From positions 97,766 to 161,765 of the forward strand of contig NZ_WUEH01000007.1 in NCBI RefSeq assembly GCF_010468615.1: a stretch of DNA of 64,000 nt, read 5' to 3'. Positions 18,193-26,867 of the stretch are shown in pieces. Origin of the DNA: Pseudodesulfovibrio sp. JC047 (GTDB taxonomy: Bacteria > Desulfobacterota > Desulfovibrionia > Desulfovibrionales > Desulfovibrionaceae). The position numbers and the translations under genes are program-made. Every line of letters begins with the position of its first letter. The first letter of the stretch is position 1. A model generated the notes under the pieces. That model was not told where the DNA came from and ran no database searches. It saw nothing but the letters and a program-made list of their open reading frames with translations.

Positions 18193-18417
18193 ATGTCGAT
18201 GCATCGAACACTCCAATCAGTTGTTCCGGGGGAAACCACGCTTGTGGTCGCTATTGACGCTGGAATGCGTGCCAGAACACGGCTTGAGTCTCTTGGCCTT
18301 ATTCCCGGTGCCAGCGTGGAGGTTTTTAACAATGGCCGTGGCCCACTGATTGTTTCTGTGGGGGAAGGGCGCATCATTGTTGAACGGGGTATTGCCGACA
18401 AAGTCCTTGTGGCCTGA
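18193..18417 (+). CDS. feoA: FeoA-family protein (first copy)
   Basis: 74 residues with an SH3-like FeoA fold: MRARTRLESLGLIPGASVEV and the C-terminal EGRIIVERGIADKVLV. FeoA supports Fe(II) uptake by FeoB in the cytoplasm. The ATG at 18193 has GAGGGAAA upstream, which excludes the longer frame. A second feoA follows 51 bases later. Confidence 0.9.
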   Translation: MSMHRTLQSVVPGETTLVVAIDAGMRARTRLESLGLIPGASVEVFNNGRGPLIVSVGEGRIIVERGIADKVLVA

Positions 18418-18468
18418 TGCATTCTGGTACTGAACAAAGAGTAGACATTTTACAGAGGAAGGAGAGGT

Positions 18469-18690
18469 ATGACTCTTGATGAACTCAAACCCGGAATCAG
18501 TTGTGTCATGAAAGATCTGACGGCTGAAGGGGCATTGTGTCAACGGTTGATGGACTTGGGTTTTTTCCCTGGTGCCGAGATTGAGGTTGTCCGTAACGCA
18601 CCCTTGGTTGATCCTGTCGAATTGCAGCTCGACGGATACCATGTTTCCATTCGGCACAACGAAGCCAGGGTGATCGAGGTGGAAGCGTAA
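18469..18690 (+). CDS. feoA: FeoA-family protein (second copy)
   Basis: 73 residues: LCQRLMDLGFFPGAEIEVVR followed by IRHNEARVIEVEA, a standard FeoA domain. GGAAGGAGAGG lies just upstream. Its stop codon shares one base with the feoB start, so the two are translationally coupled. Tandem FeoA proteins may form a regulatory pair on FeoB. Confidence 0.92.
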   Translation: MTLDELKPGISCVMKDLTAEGALCQRLMDLGFFPGAEIEVVRNAPLVDPVELQLDGYHVSIRHNEARVIEVEA

Positions 18691-21197
18691 TGGGATCGAA
18701 GAATTTGCTCGTGGCGTTGGCTGGACAGCCAAATTGTGGAAAATCCACGGTTTTCAATATGTTGACAGGTGCCCGGCAACATGTGGCCAACTATCCTGGC
18801 GTGACGGTTGAAAAGAAAATGGGAACGTTTTCCATTGATGGGAAACGGGTGGAGTTGGTTGACCTTCCCGGCACCTACAGTCTGACATCCTATTCCATGG
18901 AAGAGCGGGTTGCCCGTGATTTTTTGTTGGGGGATACTCCTGATGTCGTGGTTGATGTCGCCGATGCGTCCAATCTCAAACGGAATTTGTATCTGACACT
19001 CCAGTTGATGGAGATGGACGTTCCGACCATTCTCAATCTGAATATGATGGATGTGGCGGAACGACGCGGTCAGGGGATTGATGTCAGGCAGCTTGAAGTT
19101 GTCCTTGATACGCCTGTGATTCCGACGAAAGCGAAACGTGGTGAAGGCGGAGAAGCGCTGAAGGCAGCGATCAAGGATCTGTCCGAACATGGACGGAAAT
19201 CCTCTTTCAAGATCGAATATGGTGCGCTTGAACCATATATTGCCGAGCTTGAAGAGGTTTTGGTCAAAGAGCCGGTTTTGTGCGTTCAGTATCCTGTTCG
19301 GTGGGTTGCCATCAAGTTGTTGGAAAACGACGCTGGTGCCCTTGAATTGGTGGAGCGGACACATCCAGAAGCCGAGCAGGTCAAGACTTTGGTGGAGTCG
19401 TGCCGAGCGCGTTTTCATGAAGAAAAAGACCTCGTGGCAGAACGGCATATCGCGTTTACCCGTCATGCCGAGTGCGCCAAGATTGCCCGTGAAGTCGTGA
19501 CATTGCCCACTGAGAAAAAGCGGAATTTGTCAGACAAGGCTGATCGGTATGTGTGCAGCCGGTTTTTCGGGCCGATCATTTTGATTGGCATTTTGTTGAT
19601 TCTCTATGAAATTTCGATTGTTTTTGGAAATTGGCTTGCGCTTCAGGCCTGGCCCATATGGGGCGGTTTGGAACGGTTGGCTGGTGACCTTTTGCCGCAG
19701 GCCGGATTCCTCAATGATCCGTTGTTGCGTTCATTGGGATTGTGGGTGGTCAAATCAACAACGGCTATCTTGAATTATCTGCCGATCTTTTTCTTGCTGT
19801 TTACCTTGATCGCCATCTTGGAAGACAGCGGATACATGCCGCGAATGGCGTTCATTCTGGATCGACTGTTCAGACGCTTCGGCCTGCACGGGCAATCCAC
19901 GTTGCCCATGATCCTTGGTGGAGTGTATGTCGGTGGCTGCGCCATTCCTGGTGTCATGGCGACCAAGGCTATCCCTGACGAGCGTGCTCGACTGGCGACC
20001 ATTCTGATCGTTCCGATGATGAATTGTCTTGCCAAAGTGCCGTTATATTTGATTTTGATCGGCGCGTATTTCGCCGATACCGGCGGGCTGGCCCTGTTCT
20101 TCATTGCGACCGTGACTTTGTTTATGGCTTTGCCGGTTGCTAAGTTGTTGTCTTTGACCGTTTTGAAAAAACAGCCTCAGGCGCCGTTTATCATGGAGAT
20201 GCCGCCTTATCATATCCCGACGATATCCGGTGTGCTTCGCCGTGGCTTTGAACGGGTCTGGTTGTTTTTGAAAAAGATCGTGACCGTGGTCGTGGCTGTG
20301 GCTGTCGTGGTCTATGTGCTGATCAATTATCCCGGCCTGACTGAAAGCAGGGAGGCGCATTTTCAGCAGATGCAGGACGCTTCGATTTCCGCCTTCATGG
20401 CCGATGTGCAAAAGACCGGGTTGAAAGAAGCGGTCTCTGCCGATGACGTTCTGCCCATCATTTTGTTCGGAGAGTCGTTGAAACACGCGAAGATCGGTAT
20501 CAAGGACAAGGAAAAGGCCGCGCAGGTCAATGCCGAATTCCAGGCAACCAATCCGACCTACTACTCTGTGGTGAAACGAGTCGGCAAAGATGGAAAGAAG
20601 CTGAATCGTTCGTTGAAGAAAGTGATCAAGGTCCGCAAGAAAGTCCGGCGTGAGGCCCGTGCCGAGCGATTTGAAACAAGTTTCCTCGGCGTCATGGGGC
20701 GCGCGCTTGAGCCAGTGACTCAATGGGCGGGATTCAATTGGCGTATCAATATTGCCTTGTTGTCCGCTTTTGCGGCCAAGGAAAACTCTGCGGCCACGCT
20801 CGGAGCCATTTATGGCATCGATGGGTCGGACCAGTCGGTCCAGCAGAGCATGAAGGAAGGCGAGAGTGGATTCACGCCGCTTCACGCCCTGGCCCTCATG
20901 TTGTTCATGGCCCTGTACCCGCCCTGCGTTCCCGCATCCATCATGGTGCGTCATGAAGCCAATTCCACGAAATGGATGCTGTTTTCCATCGGGTATCAGA
21001 CATTTCTCGGCCTGATTGTGGCCAGTCTGGTCTTTACCGGAGGCCGTGTCCTTGGCCTGACGGGATTTCAAACCATGTGGGCGTTTTATGCCCTTTGTGT
21101 GGCGACCACGCTTGGCATGGCCATGATTCCCAATCCCGAAGATTCAATAAATGTGGCGACGTCCACAACCAATTCGTGCACGAAGAATTGCTCTTAA
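18690..21197 (+). CDS. feoB: Ferrous iron transporter FeoB
   Basis: 835 residues. The N-terminal G domain has GQPNCGKST (G1), VTVEKK (G2), DLPGTYS (G3) and NLNMMD (G4). Gate regions of the membrane part are visible (GGCAIPGVMATKAI and AAKENSAATLGAIYG), with ~8-10 hydrophobic spans. It imports Fe(II) across the inner membrane. A charged insertion around 545-660, rich in Lys and Glu, separates membrane halves and is longer than in E. coli-type FeoB. The C-terminus ends in Cys-containing NSCTKNCS. Confidence 0.95.
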   Translation: MGSKNLLVALAGQPNCGKSTVFNMLTGARQHVANYPGVTVEKKMGTFSIDGKRVELVDLPGTYSLTSYSMEERVARDFLLGDTPDVVVDVADASNLKRNLYLTLQLMEMDVPTILNLNMMDVAERRGQGIDVRQLEVVLDTPVIPTKAKRGEGGEALKAAIKDLSEHGRKSSFKIEYGALEPYIAELEEVLVKEPVLCVQYPVRWVAIKLLENDAGALELVERTHPEAEQVKTLVESCRARFHEEKDLVAERHIAFTRHAECAKIAREVVTLPTEKKRNLSDKADRYVCSRFFGPIILIGILLILYEISIVFGNWLALQAWPIWGGLERLAGDLLPQAGFLNDPLLRSLGLWVVKSTTAILNYLPIFFLLFTLIAILEDSGYMPRMAFILDRLFRRFGLHGQSTLPMILGGVYVGGCAIPGVMATKAIPDERARLATILIVPMMNCLAKVPLYLILIGAYFADTGGLALFFIATVTLFMALPVAKLLSLTVLKKQPQAPFIMEMPPYHIPTISGVLRRGFERVWLFLKKIVTVVVAVAVVVYVLINYPGLTESREAHFQQMQDASISAFMADVQKTGLKEAVSADDVLPIILFGESLKHAKIGIKDKEKAAQVNAEFQATNPTYYSVVKRVGKDGKKLNRSLKKVIKVRKKVRREARAERFETSFLGVMGRALEPVTQWAGFNWRINIALLSAFAAKENSAATLGAIYGIDGSDQSVQQSMKEGESGFTPLHALALMLFMALYPPCVPASIMVRHEANSTKWMLFSIGYQTFLGLIVASLVFTGGRVLGLTGFQTMWAFYALCVATTLGMAMIPNPEDSINVATSTTNSCTKNCS

Positions 21198-21210
21198 GGA
21201 GGAGTGAATA

Positions 21211-21528
21211 ATGAAAAAGTTGATGATTTGTTTGACCCTGGCCGCTATGGTGGCGTTTTCCGGACAGGCCTTTGCCCACAGTCCGTTGATGAGCTGCTTT
21301 GACAATGGTGACAACACCGTAACCTGCGAAGGTGGTTTTTCCGACGGCTCATCCGCTTCTGGTGTGAAGATGCACATCAAGGATGGCGACGGCAAGACCA
21401 TTTTGGAAACCAAAATGAATGAAGACAGCGAGTGCACCTTCGACAAGCCTGCTGGAACGTACATGGTTCTTTTTGACGCTGGTGAAGGACACCGTGTTGA
21501 AGTGAACGGGGCCGACATCGTCGAATAG
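21211..21528 (+). CDS. Small secreted protein downstream of feoB, function unknown
   Basis: 105 residues with a signal peptide (MKKLMICLTLAAMVAFSGQA, cleavage after AFA). The mature part is acidic with two cysteines (SCFD, TCEG, ECTF region) and looks like a short beta-sandwich. A ribosome site (AAGGAGG) lies 13 bases after feoB. It probably has a periplasmic role in iron handling; no family is recognised with confidence. Confidence 0.75.
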   Translation: MKKLMICLTLAAMVAFSGQAFAHSPLMSCFDNGDNTVTCEGGFSDGSSASGVKMHIKDGDGKTILETKMNEDSECTFDKPAGTYMVLFDAGEGHRVEVNGADIVE

Positions 21529-21535
21529 TGGATTG

Positions 21536-21573
21536 AAAACGCAAGAGGAGTGTGTGTCCTTTTGCGTTTTTTT
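21536..21573 (+). terminator. Rho-independent terminator closing the feo operon
   Basis: AAAACGCAA and TTGCGTTTT form a 9-bp stem around GAGGAGTGTGTGTCCTTT-like loop sequence and run into seven T residues, eight bases after the stop codon. Confidence 0.8.
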
Positions 21574-21581
21574 ACAGTGGT

Positions 21582-21600
21582 AATAATGAGAATGGTATTC
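21582..21600 (+). promoter_or_regulatory. Fur-box-like site before the DUF4198 operon
   Basis: The site matches the classical Fur box at 13 of 19 positions, with ATAATGA intact. It lies directly after the feo terminator and 25 bases before the next start codon, as expected for a second Fur-controlled transcription unit. Confidence 0.5.
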
Positions 21601-21624
21601 AATTTCAAATTTGAGGAGTTTTTG

Positions 21625-22449
21625 ATGAAAAAACGTTTTATTCCCCTGCTGACCGCCTTGTGCGTGCTGGCTGTTGTCAGTTCTGCCTTTGCCCATTTCA
21701 TGGTTGTGTACACCCCTGAAATCGCTTTGGATGAAGCACAGGATCTGGATATGCGGATCATGTTCACCCATCCTGCCGAGGCTGGTCACATGATGGATAT
21801 GGGTGGAATCGAAGAGTTTTACGTTGTGAAACAGCGCGGAGACATGGCCGCCAAAAAAGTGGACCTGAAAAAATATCTCAAAGAGATCGTTTGGAAAAAT
21901 CCCCATTCCAAGGCCCAGGCTTTTTCTGCCATGATTCCCAAAAAGGAAATTCGCTCCATGGGTGACTACGTCTTCGTCATGAAGCCCGGTTACTACTTCG
22001 AGAAGGAAGAAGGCTTGTACATGCAGCAGATCACCAAGCTGATCCTCAATGTGGGCGGCATCCCGGGCAACTGGGCCGAACCTGTTGGCCTGCCGTGCGA
22101 AATCGTTCCCCTGATCAAACCCTACGGTTTGTGGACCGGCAACGTCTTCAAGGCGCAGGTTCTGTCCGCTGGCAAGCCGGTGGCTGGTGCCGAGGTTGAG
22201 GTTGAATACATGAGCCACATGCCGAATCTGAAAGATAACACCATGCCCGAGAAGTGCTCGGTGGATTATCCGCATGACGCGTTTGTGACCCAGACGATCT
22301 TCACCGATGACAATGGATATATCACCTTTGGTATTCCCAAGGCCGGTTGGTGGGGCTTTGCCGCTCTCGGTGTTGGTCCCGAGACCGAATACCAGGGCAA
22401 GGAACTTGGTCAGGACGCCGTGATTTGGGTCAAGGCCGAAGATATCTAG
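21625..22449 (+). CDS. DUF4198-family periplasmic protein (first)
   Basis: 274 residues with a signal peptide (MKKRFIPLLTALCVLAVVSS, cleavage before HFMVVYTPE). A histidine follows the cleavage site at once, and several Met/His clusters occur (HPAEAGHMMDMGG), typical of DUF4198/NikK-like periplasmic metal-uptake accessories. The C-terminal domain resembles a carboxypeptidase-regulatory beta-sandwich (GKPVAGAEVEVEYM). Start at 21625 is fixed by GAGGAG upstream. It begins the metal ABC transporter operon. Confidence 0.8.
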   Translation: MKKRFIPLLTALCVLAVVSSAFAHFMVVYTPEIALDEAQDLDMRIMFTHPAEAGHMMDMGGIEEFYVVKQRGDMAAKKVDLKKYLKEIVWKNPHSKAQAFSAMIPKKEIRSMGDYVFVMKPGYYFEKEEGLYMQQITKLILNVGGIPGNWAEPVGLPCEIVPLIKPYGLWTGNVFKAQVLSAGKPVAGAEVEVEYMSHMPNLKDNTMPEKCSVDYPHDAFVTQTIFTDDNGYITFGIPKAGWWGFAALGVGPETEYQGKELGQDAVIWVKAEDI

Positions 22450-22496
22450 CAAGGTCTTTGCAATCCCTGCATAAGGGAATGCGACTCTCCAAGACA

Positions 22497-22529
22497 GTGC
22501 GGCGGGTTCTAACCGTTTACCCGCCGCAC
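22497..22529 (+). other. Stable intercistronic hairpin
   Basis: A perfect 11-bp G/C-rich stem (GTGCGGCGGGT and complement, loop of 11) without a T-run. It may adjust mRNA levels between the DUF4198 gene and the genes that follow. Confidence 0.6.
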
Positions 22530-22554
22530 CCCAACAAGCAAAGGCAGTCGATAG

Positions 22555-23220
22555 ATGACCCTTCGTGATCGAAATATGGCTCCGGGATGTGAATGCGTTG
22601 TGCGCCCGGCAGGGGCGGGGGTGGAAACTCGGCTGGTCCTGTTGGTCGCTTTTTTAACGGTGATGGTGTGTGGCGGCAGTATTTTTCTCCGTACTTCCTC
22701 TGCTCGTGTGGCCGAGGTTTCAGGGTGGCAGGTTGACGCCTTCAATGACTTGCGGGCCGAAGAGTTGGCTCTTTTCAACGGACTCTACACGGCGGCACCG
22801 GAGATCATGGCTTTTCATGATGATTCAAATGGACAGTGGCCGTCCGTGACCGATTTGGAAACCGATTTGATACCGCCTTTTATTCGGGATTCTGCCTGGC
22901 GGAAAAATGGAGCCATGGAATGGAGTAACAGTATCCTTTCCACGAAAGACAAGCATATCGCATTGTATGTCGGGCATCCGCAGGATTCGGATATTTCAGG
23001 CTCGTTTCTTTTGGTCATTCTGCATGACCATGTGAAGAAGGAAGGGAACGCCGGGGCTGCGACGCATGCTCCGTTTGAAGTCTGGTTACACCCTTCCCCA
23101 GTGGCCGAGACGCCGACCATGGTGACCGATCAGGCCCTGATCAACAAAGGTTGGCGGGAAGTCGTGGCTCGAAAGGGGGAAGATGAAATGAAACGAATGA
23201 AGGGCGAGGATTATCTCTGA
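22555..23220 (+). CDS. Single-span membrane protein linked to metal ABC transporter (DUF6162-like)
   Basis: 221 residues. One membrane segment lies near 27-45 (LVLLVAFLTVMVCGGSIFL) and a periplasmic domain follows. Residues ~100-180 include HIALYVGHPQDSD and AATHAPFEVWLHPS, giving several His residues. Its stop overlaps the next start (ATGATG after TGA). Small proteins of this design accompany ZnuA-type transporters; DUF6162 membership is a recollection and unverified. Confidence 0.6.
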   Translation: MTLRDRNMAPGCECVVRPAGAGVETRLVLLVAFLTVMVCGGSIFLRTSSARVAEVSGWQVDAFNDLRAEELALFNGLYTAAPEIMAFHDDSNGQWPSVTDLETDLIPPFIRDSAWRKNGAMEWSNSILSTKDKHIALYVGHPQDSDISGSFLLVILHDHVKKEGNAGAATHAPFEVWLHPSPVAETPTMVTDQALINKGWREVVARKGEDEMKRMKGEDYL

Positions 23221-24167
23221 TGATGCGGAAGATAGGATTGGGATTTGTGCTTGTCTGTTGTTTGGCAAGCAGTGTTTTTGCAGCGGGAAAACCGCGTATC
23301 GGGATCACCTTGCACCCGTATTACAGTTTTGTCGCGGCGATTGTCGGTGATACCGCCGAGGTCGTGCCTTTGATCGGGGAAGGGTTCAATCCGCACAACT
23401 ATCGGCCACAGCCCGAGGATATCAAGCGGTGCATGACGCTTGACGCGTTGGTGGTCAATGGCATCGGGCATGACGAATTTGCATTCGAGTCAGTCAAGGC
23501 CGCCAATGTACAGGATTCATTACCCATCATTTTTGCCAACAAGGATGTCTCCCTGATTCCGGTTTCCGGCCATCTGGATGGGAAGAAGATCGTCAATCCG
23601 CACACGTTTGTTTCGGTCACGGCTTCGGTCAGACAGGTGTATACCATTGCAAAGGGATTGGGAGAGATTTTTCCGGAGCACGCTGCCTTGTATCGTGCAA
23701 ATGCACGAAAATATGCAAAGAAATTGCGGAAACTCAAGGCGCGGTACATGAAGCGGATCGCGAATTTGCCCAGCATGGATTTTCGATGTGCAACCATTCA
23801 CGGCGGGTACGATTATCTCTTTCAGGATTTTGGTCTGCAAGTGACCGCAGTCATTGAACCCGGGCACGGGTTGAAGCCCACGGCCAGTCAGCTTGCAAAG
23901 ACCATCGATGAAATACAGCGGCTTGGTGTGGATGTCATTTTTACGGAAATGGCATTCCCTGACAAGTATGTGGAGACAATCCACGAGGAAACAGGAATTC
24001 GTATTCGGCATTTGTCGCATTTGACCAATGGGAAATATACGGTGGATGGTTTTGAAAAAGGGTTGTCCGCCAATCTTGAAGCATTGACCAGCGCGCTCAT
24101 TGATGCGCAATCCGTCAAACAGGGAGGGGCATGTGACCAGAGTAACACATCTCGGCCGAGGTCCTGA
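23220..24167 (+). CDS. Metal ABC transporter substrate-binding protein, ZnuA/TroA family
   Basis: 315 residues with a signal peptide ending near SVFAAG. Cluster A-I features are present: HPYYSFVAAIVG, the ligand histidine in GFNPHNYRPQPED, NGIGHDEF, IHGGYDYLFQDFG and FTEMAFPDKYVE. It captures a divalent metal (Zn, Mn or Fe) for the ATPase and permease that follow. The iron-gene setting favours iron or manganese, but sequence alone cannot choose. Confidence 0.88.
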   Translation: MMRKIGLGFVLVCCLASSVFAAGKPRIGITLHPYYSFVAAIVGDTAEVVPLIGEGFNPHNYRPQPEDIKRCMTLDALVVNGIGHDEFAFESVKAANVQDSLPIIFANKDVSLIPVSGHLDGKKIVNPHTFVSVTASVRQVYTIAKGLGEIFPEHAALYRANARKYAKKLRKLKARYMKRIANLPSMDFRCATIHGGYDYLFQDFGLQVTAVIEPGHGLKPTASQLAKTIDEIQRLGVDVIFTEMAFPDKYVETIHEETGIRIRHLSHLTNGKYTVDGFEKGLSANLEALTSALIDAQSVKQGGACDQSNTSRPRS

Positions 24168-24861
24168 AATCCATTTTGACACGGTTGGTTTGAAGCTCGG
24201 CGGCAATACCATTCTGGATGATATCAGCTTCACCGTGAAACAGGGGACAATTCATTGCATCATCGGTCCAAATGGTGGCGGAAAGACGTCGCTTATCCGG
24301 TGCATGTTGGGACAGATGCCGCATACCGGCGATATCCGTCTCTGCTGGGGAAATGAGTGCAGCATGGGATATGTGCCGCAAAAACTCGAATATGATGACA
24401 CGCTGCCGATGACGGTGCGAGATTTCATGGCCATGATCGGACAGCGCAGGCCTGCGTTTCTGGGATTGCGACGAGATCGTCGGTCTGCGGTCAATGCCGT
24501 GTTGGAGCGGGTGAACATGCTCGACAAGAAAGACCGTCCCTTTGGCTCTCTGTCCGGCGGCGAACGGCAACGCGTTCTTTTGGCTCAGGCCCTGTTGCCG
24601 GAGCCGAAGCTGTTGGTGCTCGATGAACCCGCAACCGGGCTGGACAAGGCTGGATCAGCCATCATGCACGAGATTATCGGTGAATTGTCCGATGGCGGGA
24701 CAACCATTGTCATTATCCATCATGATTTGGGTGTGGTGCGTGAATTGGCGCACGGTGTCACCTGTCTCAACCGTGAAATGGTGTTCTCTGGCGATCCGAA
24801 AACCGAATTGACGTCAGACCGGATTTTTTCGCTTTTTTCCTCTTCTCCCAAGGCTGCATAA
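24133..24861 (+). CDS. Metal ABC transporter ATP-binding protein
   Basis: 242 residues. Walker A GPNGGGKTS, signature LSGGERQR, Walker B LLVLDEPATGLDKAG. The GTG at 24133, with GGAGGGG upstream, is preferred. It overlaps the preceding gene by 35 bases, which is long for coupling but fits the ribosome site. It energises the permease at 24866. Confidence 0.9.
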   Translation: MTRVTHLGRGPEIHFDTVGLKLGGNTILDDISFTVKQGTIHCIIGPNGGGKTSLIRCMLGQMPHTGDIRLCWGNECSMGYVPQKLEYDDTLPMTVRDFMAMIGQRRPAFLGLRRDRRSAVNAVLERVNMLDKKDRPFGSLSGGERQRVLLAQALLPEPKLLVLDEPATGLDKAGSAIMHEIIGELSDGGTTIVIIHHDLGVVRELAHGVTCLNREMVFSGDPKTELTSDRIFSLFSSSPKAA

Positions 24862-24865
24862 TCAC

Positions 24866-25768
24866 ATGGAATTCTTCTACGACTTCATTCGCCAGCCGCT
24901 CATGGAATGGGCCAAGGCCGGGACGCTTCCCGAGTTTTTTCAATACGCCTTTGTCGTGAACGCGCTGTTATGCGCTGTCATTGCCGGGCCGCTTTTGGGC
25001 GGTATCGGGACTATGGTCGTTTCGAAACGTCTCGCCTTTTTTTCGCAAGCGGTGGGTCAGGCTGCCCTGACAGGTGTTGCGCTCGGCGTCATGCTTGGCG
25101 AGTCGGTGACCGCACCGTATGCGTCATTATTTGGTTTTTGCATTCTTTTTGCTTTGGCCATGAATTTTACCAGGAACCGCACGCGCATGAAACAAGACAC
25201 GGTCATCGGGGTCTTCCTCTCCATCTCGTTGGCCGTGGGCGCGTGCGTGCTTCTGTATGTCACGGCACGTGTGAATATGCATGTGTTGGATAATATCCTG
25301 TTCGGGTCCATTCTCACGGTCAACGACACTGATATGAACGTTTTGTTGAGTATTGCTTTTGTGTGTGTGGCTGTGGGGATTCCAACCTATAATCACATGT
25401 TGCTGGCCAGTTTCAATCCGAGTCTGGCCCAGGTGCGTGGGGTCAATGCAAAATTATATGACTATGTGTTTGTGTTGATGATTACCGTCATTACGGTGGC
25501 GTGCCTCAAAATCGTCGGTGCCGTCTTGGTCGAGGCGCTTCTGATTATTCCGGCTGCTTCGGCTCGAAATATCAGTCGTTCCATGAAAGGCTTCTTCTTT
25601 TATAGTGTAATTTTTGCGACCGCGAGTTGCCTGCTTGGAATCATCATCCCCATGCAGTTCGAGATTCCGGTTCCGTCCGGTGGAGCGATTATTCTGACCG
25701 CGTCCGTCTTTTTTGCCCTGACAGCCCTTGTTCAAGGGTTCTCAGGCGCGTTCAAGGAGGCGGCATGA
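24866..25768 (+). CDS. Metal ABC transporter permease, ZnuB family
   Basis: 300 residues with about eight hydrophobic spans. Family segments include VNALLCAVIAGPLLGGIGTM, RLAFFSQAVGQAALTGVALG and EALLIIPAASARNIS. It forms the membrane pore for divalent metal import. Its last four bases overlap the next gene (ATGA). Confidence 0.9.
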   Translation: MEFFYDFIRQPLMEWAKAGTLPEFFQYAFVVNALLCAVIAGPLLGGIGTMVVSKRLAFFSQAVGQAALTGVALGVMLGESVTAPYASLFGFCILFALAMNFTRNRTRMKQDTVIGVFLSISLAVGACVLLYVTARVNMHVLDNILFGSILTVNDTDMNVLLSIAFVCVAVGIPTYNHMLLASFNPSLAQVRGVNAKLYDYVFVLMITVITVACLKIVGAVLVEALLIIPAASARNISRSMKGFFFYSVIFATASCLLGIIIPMQFEIPVPSGGAIILTASVFFALTALVQGFSGAFKEAA

Positions 25769-26679
25769 TCCGTTCCTTCATTTTATCCGTGCTGTTTTTT
25801 GTTGTAGGAATGACCTGTCCGGGGCTGGCCAGTGCCAAGGTGACTGTCTTGACGTCATTGGATGTGGTGCAGGCCTTGGGGATGGCCCTGACACAGGATA
25901 CGTCCATTGAGGTCGTGAATGTCGTGCCCAAGGGGTATTTCATGATGGGGCAGGATGCGTATTTCAAGAAACATCAGAAGACCTTTTTTGCGCAGGCTGT
26001 CCGTGCAGATGCCGTTCTGACTATTGGCGCAGCCTGGCCAGCAGATTCGCTCTATAAATGGGCACGGCGCGGCAATATTCATGTTGTGAATATTGATGTG
26101 TCCCAACCGCTTGATGGATACGGGGCCGGTGTCCCGCTCATTGCGGTGGGGGAAGGCTTTTCTCCGTATGTCTGGCGAAGCCCCGCCAACCTGACTCGAA
26201 TGGCGGCCATTGCCGCTGATGACCTGAGTCGACTGGTCCCTGCCGAAGCTCCGACCATTCTGGCAAACCTCAAGGCTCTGCAAACCCGCCTTTTCACGCT
26301 GCGCAATACCTATGAGCAGGCTTTTCTTGAACTTGATGTGGTGGATGTCGCGGCCTTGACCAATGGATTTACGTATCTGACCGATGAGTTCGGTCTGAAT
26401 ATCGTGTTTTCTGTGATCGAGCCGGAAGAACACTGGACTGAAACCAGACAGACGACGATAGCCGGACAATTGAAGGAAGACATGCTTTCGACTGTCGTGT
26501 GTGCCTGGGAGCCGGGCGAGATTGCCAAAAGTGTTCTTGCCCGTGGCGGTGCTCATCCCGTTGTGTTGAAACGGTACGTCTTTTCTTCGACAGAGGCCCC
26601 GGACGTTTCATTGGTGAAATGGTATGAGGGGAATTTGTCACGGCTGCTCAAGGTATTGAAAACTGAATCTGGAGGATGA
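25765..26679 (+). CDS. Second ZnuA-like binding protein with altered metal-ligand positions
   Basis: 304 residues with a signal peptide ending near LASAK. It has the cluster A-I layout (VTVLTSLDVVQALG, VRADAVLTIGAAW, FTYLTDEFGLNIV). At the usual first histidine loop it reads PKGYFMMGQDAYF, with Met/Gln where His is expected, and GAAWPAD replaces the usual G-x-G-x-E/H segment. It may bind a different ligand such as Fe(II) or copper through Met, or act as a modulator. It is coupled to the permease by ATGA. Confidence 0.75.
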   Translation: MIRSFILSVLFFVVGMTCPGLASAKVTVLTSLDVVQALGMALTQDTSIEVVNVVPKGYFMMGQDAYFKKHQKTFFAQAVRADAVLTIGAAWPADSLYKWARRGNIHVVNIDVSQPLDGYGAGVPLIAVGEGFSPYVWRSPANLTRMAAIAADDLSRLVPAEAPTILANLKALQTRLFTLRNTYEQAFLELDVVDVAALTNGFTYLTDEFGLNIVFSVIEPEEHWTETRQTTIAGQLKEDMLSTVVCAWEPGEIAKSVLARGGAHPVVLKRYVFSSTEAPDVSLVKWYEGNLSRLLKVLKTESGG

Positions 26680-26681
26680 CA

Positions 26682-26867
26682 ATGGATACGTTCGTCGCCA
26701 TAGCGATTATCGTGGTTGCCGCCTGTTTTGTTTTTGTCAAGATACGATCCCAGTTGCGGAATAAGGGAGGCGGTTGCGGGTGCTCGGGAGGATGCAGTAG
26801 TGGAGCGGAAATTGATTCCGGCGCATATTGTGTGAATAAAGGAAAAGGGGAAAAGAATGAAAAGTAG
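26682..26867 (+). CDS. FeoB-associated Cys-rich membrane protein
   Basis: 61 residues: one N-terminal span (FVAIAIIVVAACFVFV), then basic KIRSQLRNK and a glycine-cysteine patch GGCGCSGGCSS. This matches the small family often found with FeoB in anaerobes. GGAGG lies six bases before the ATG at 26682. It could deliver or sense iron at the cytoplasmic face. Confidence 0.75.
   Translation: MDTFVAIAIIVVAACFVFVKIRSQLRNKGGGCGCSGGCSSGAEIDSGAYCVNKGKGEKNEK

Noticed and set aside
21528..21540. GTGGATTGAAAA after the small feo-operon gene, resembling the crRNA handle
   Set aside because: An extra A breaks the handle and the sequence is part of a terminator stem. Probably chance.
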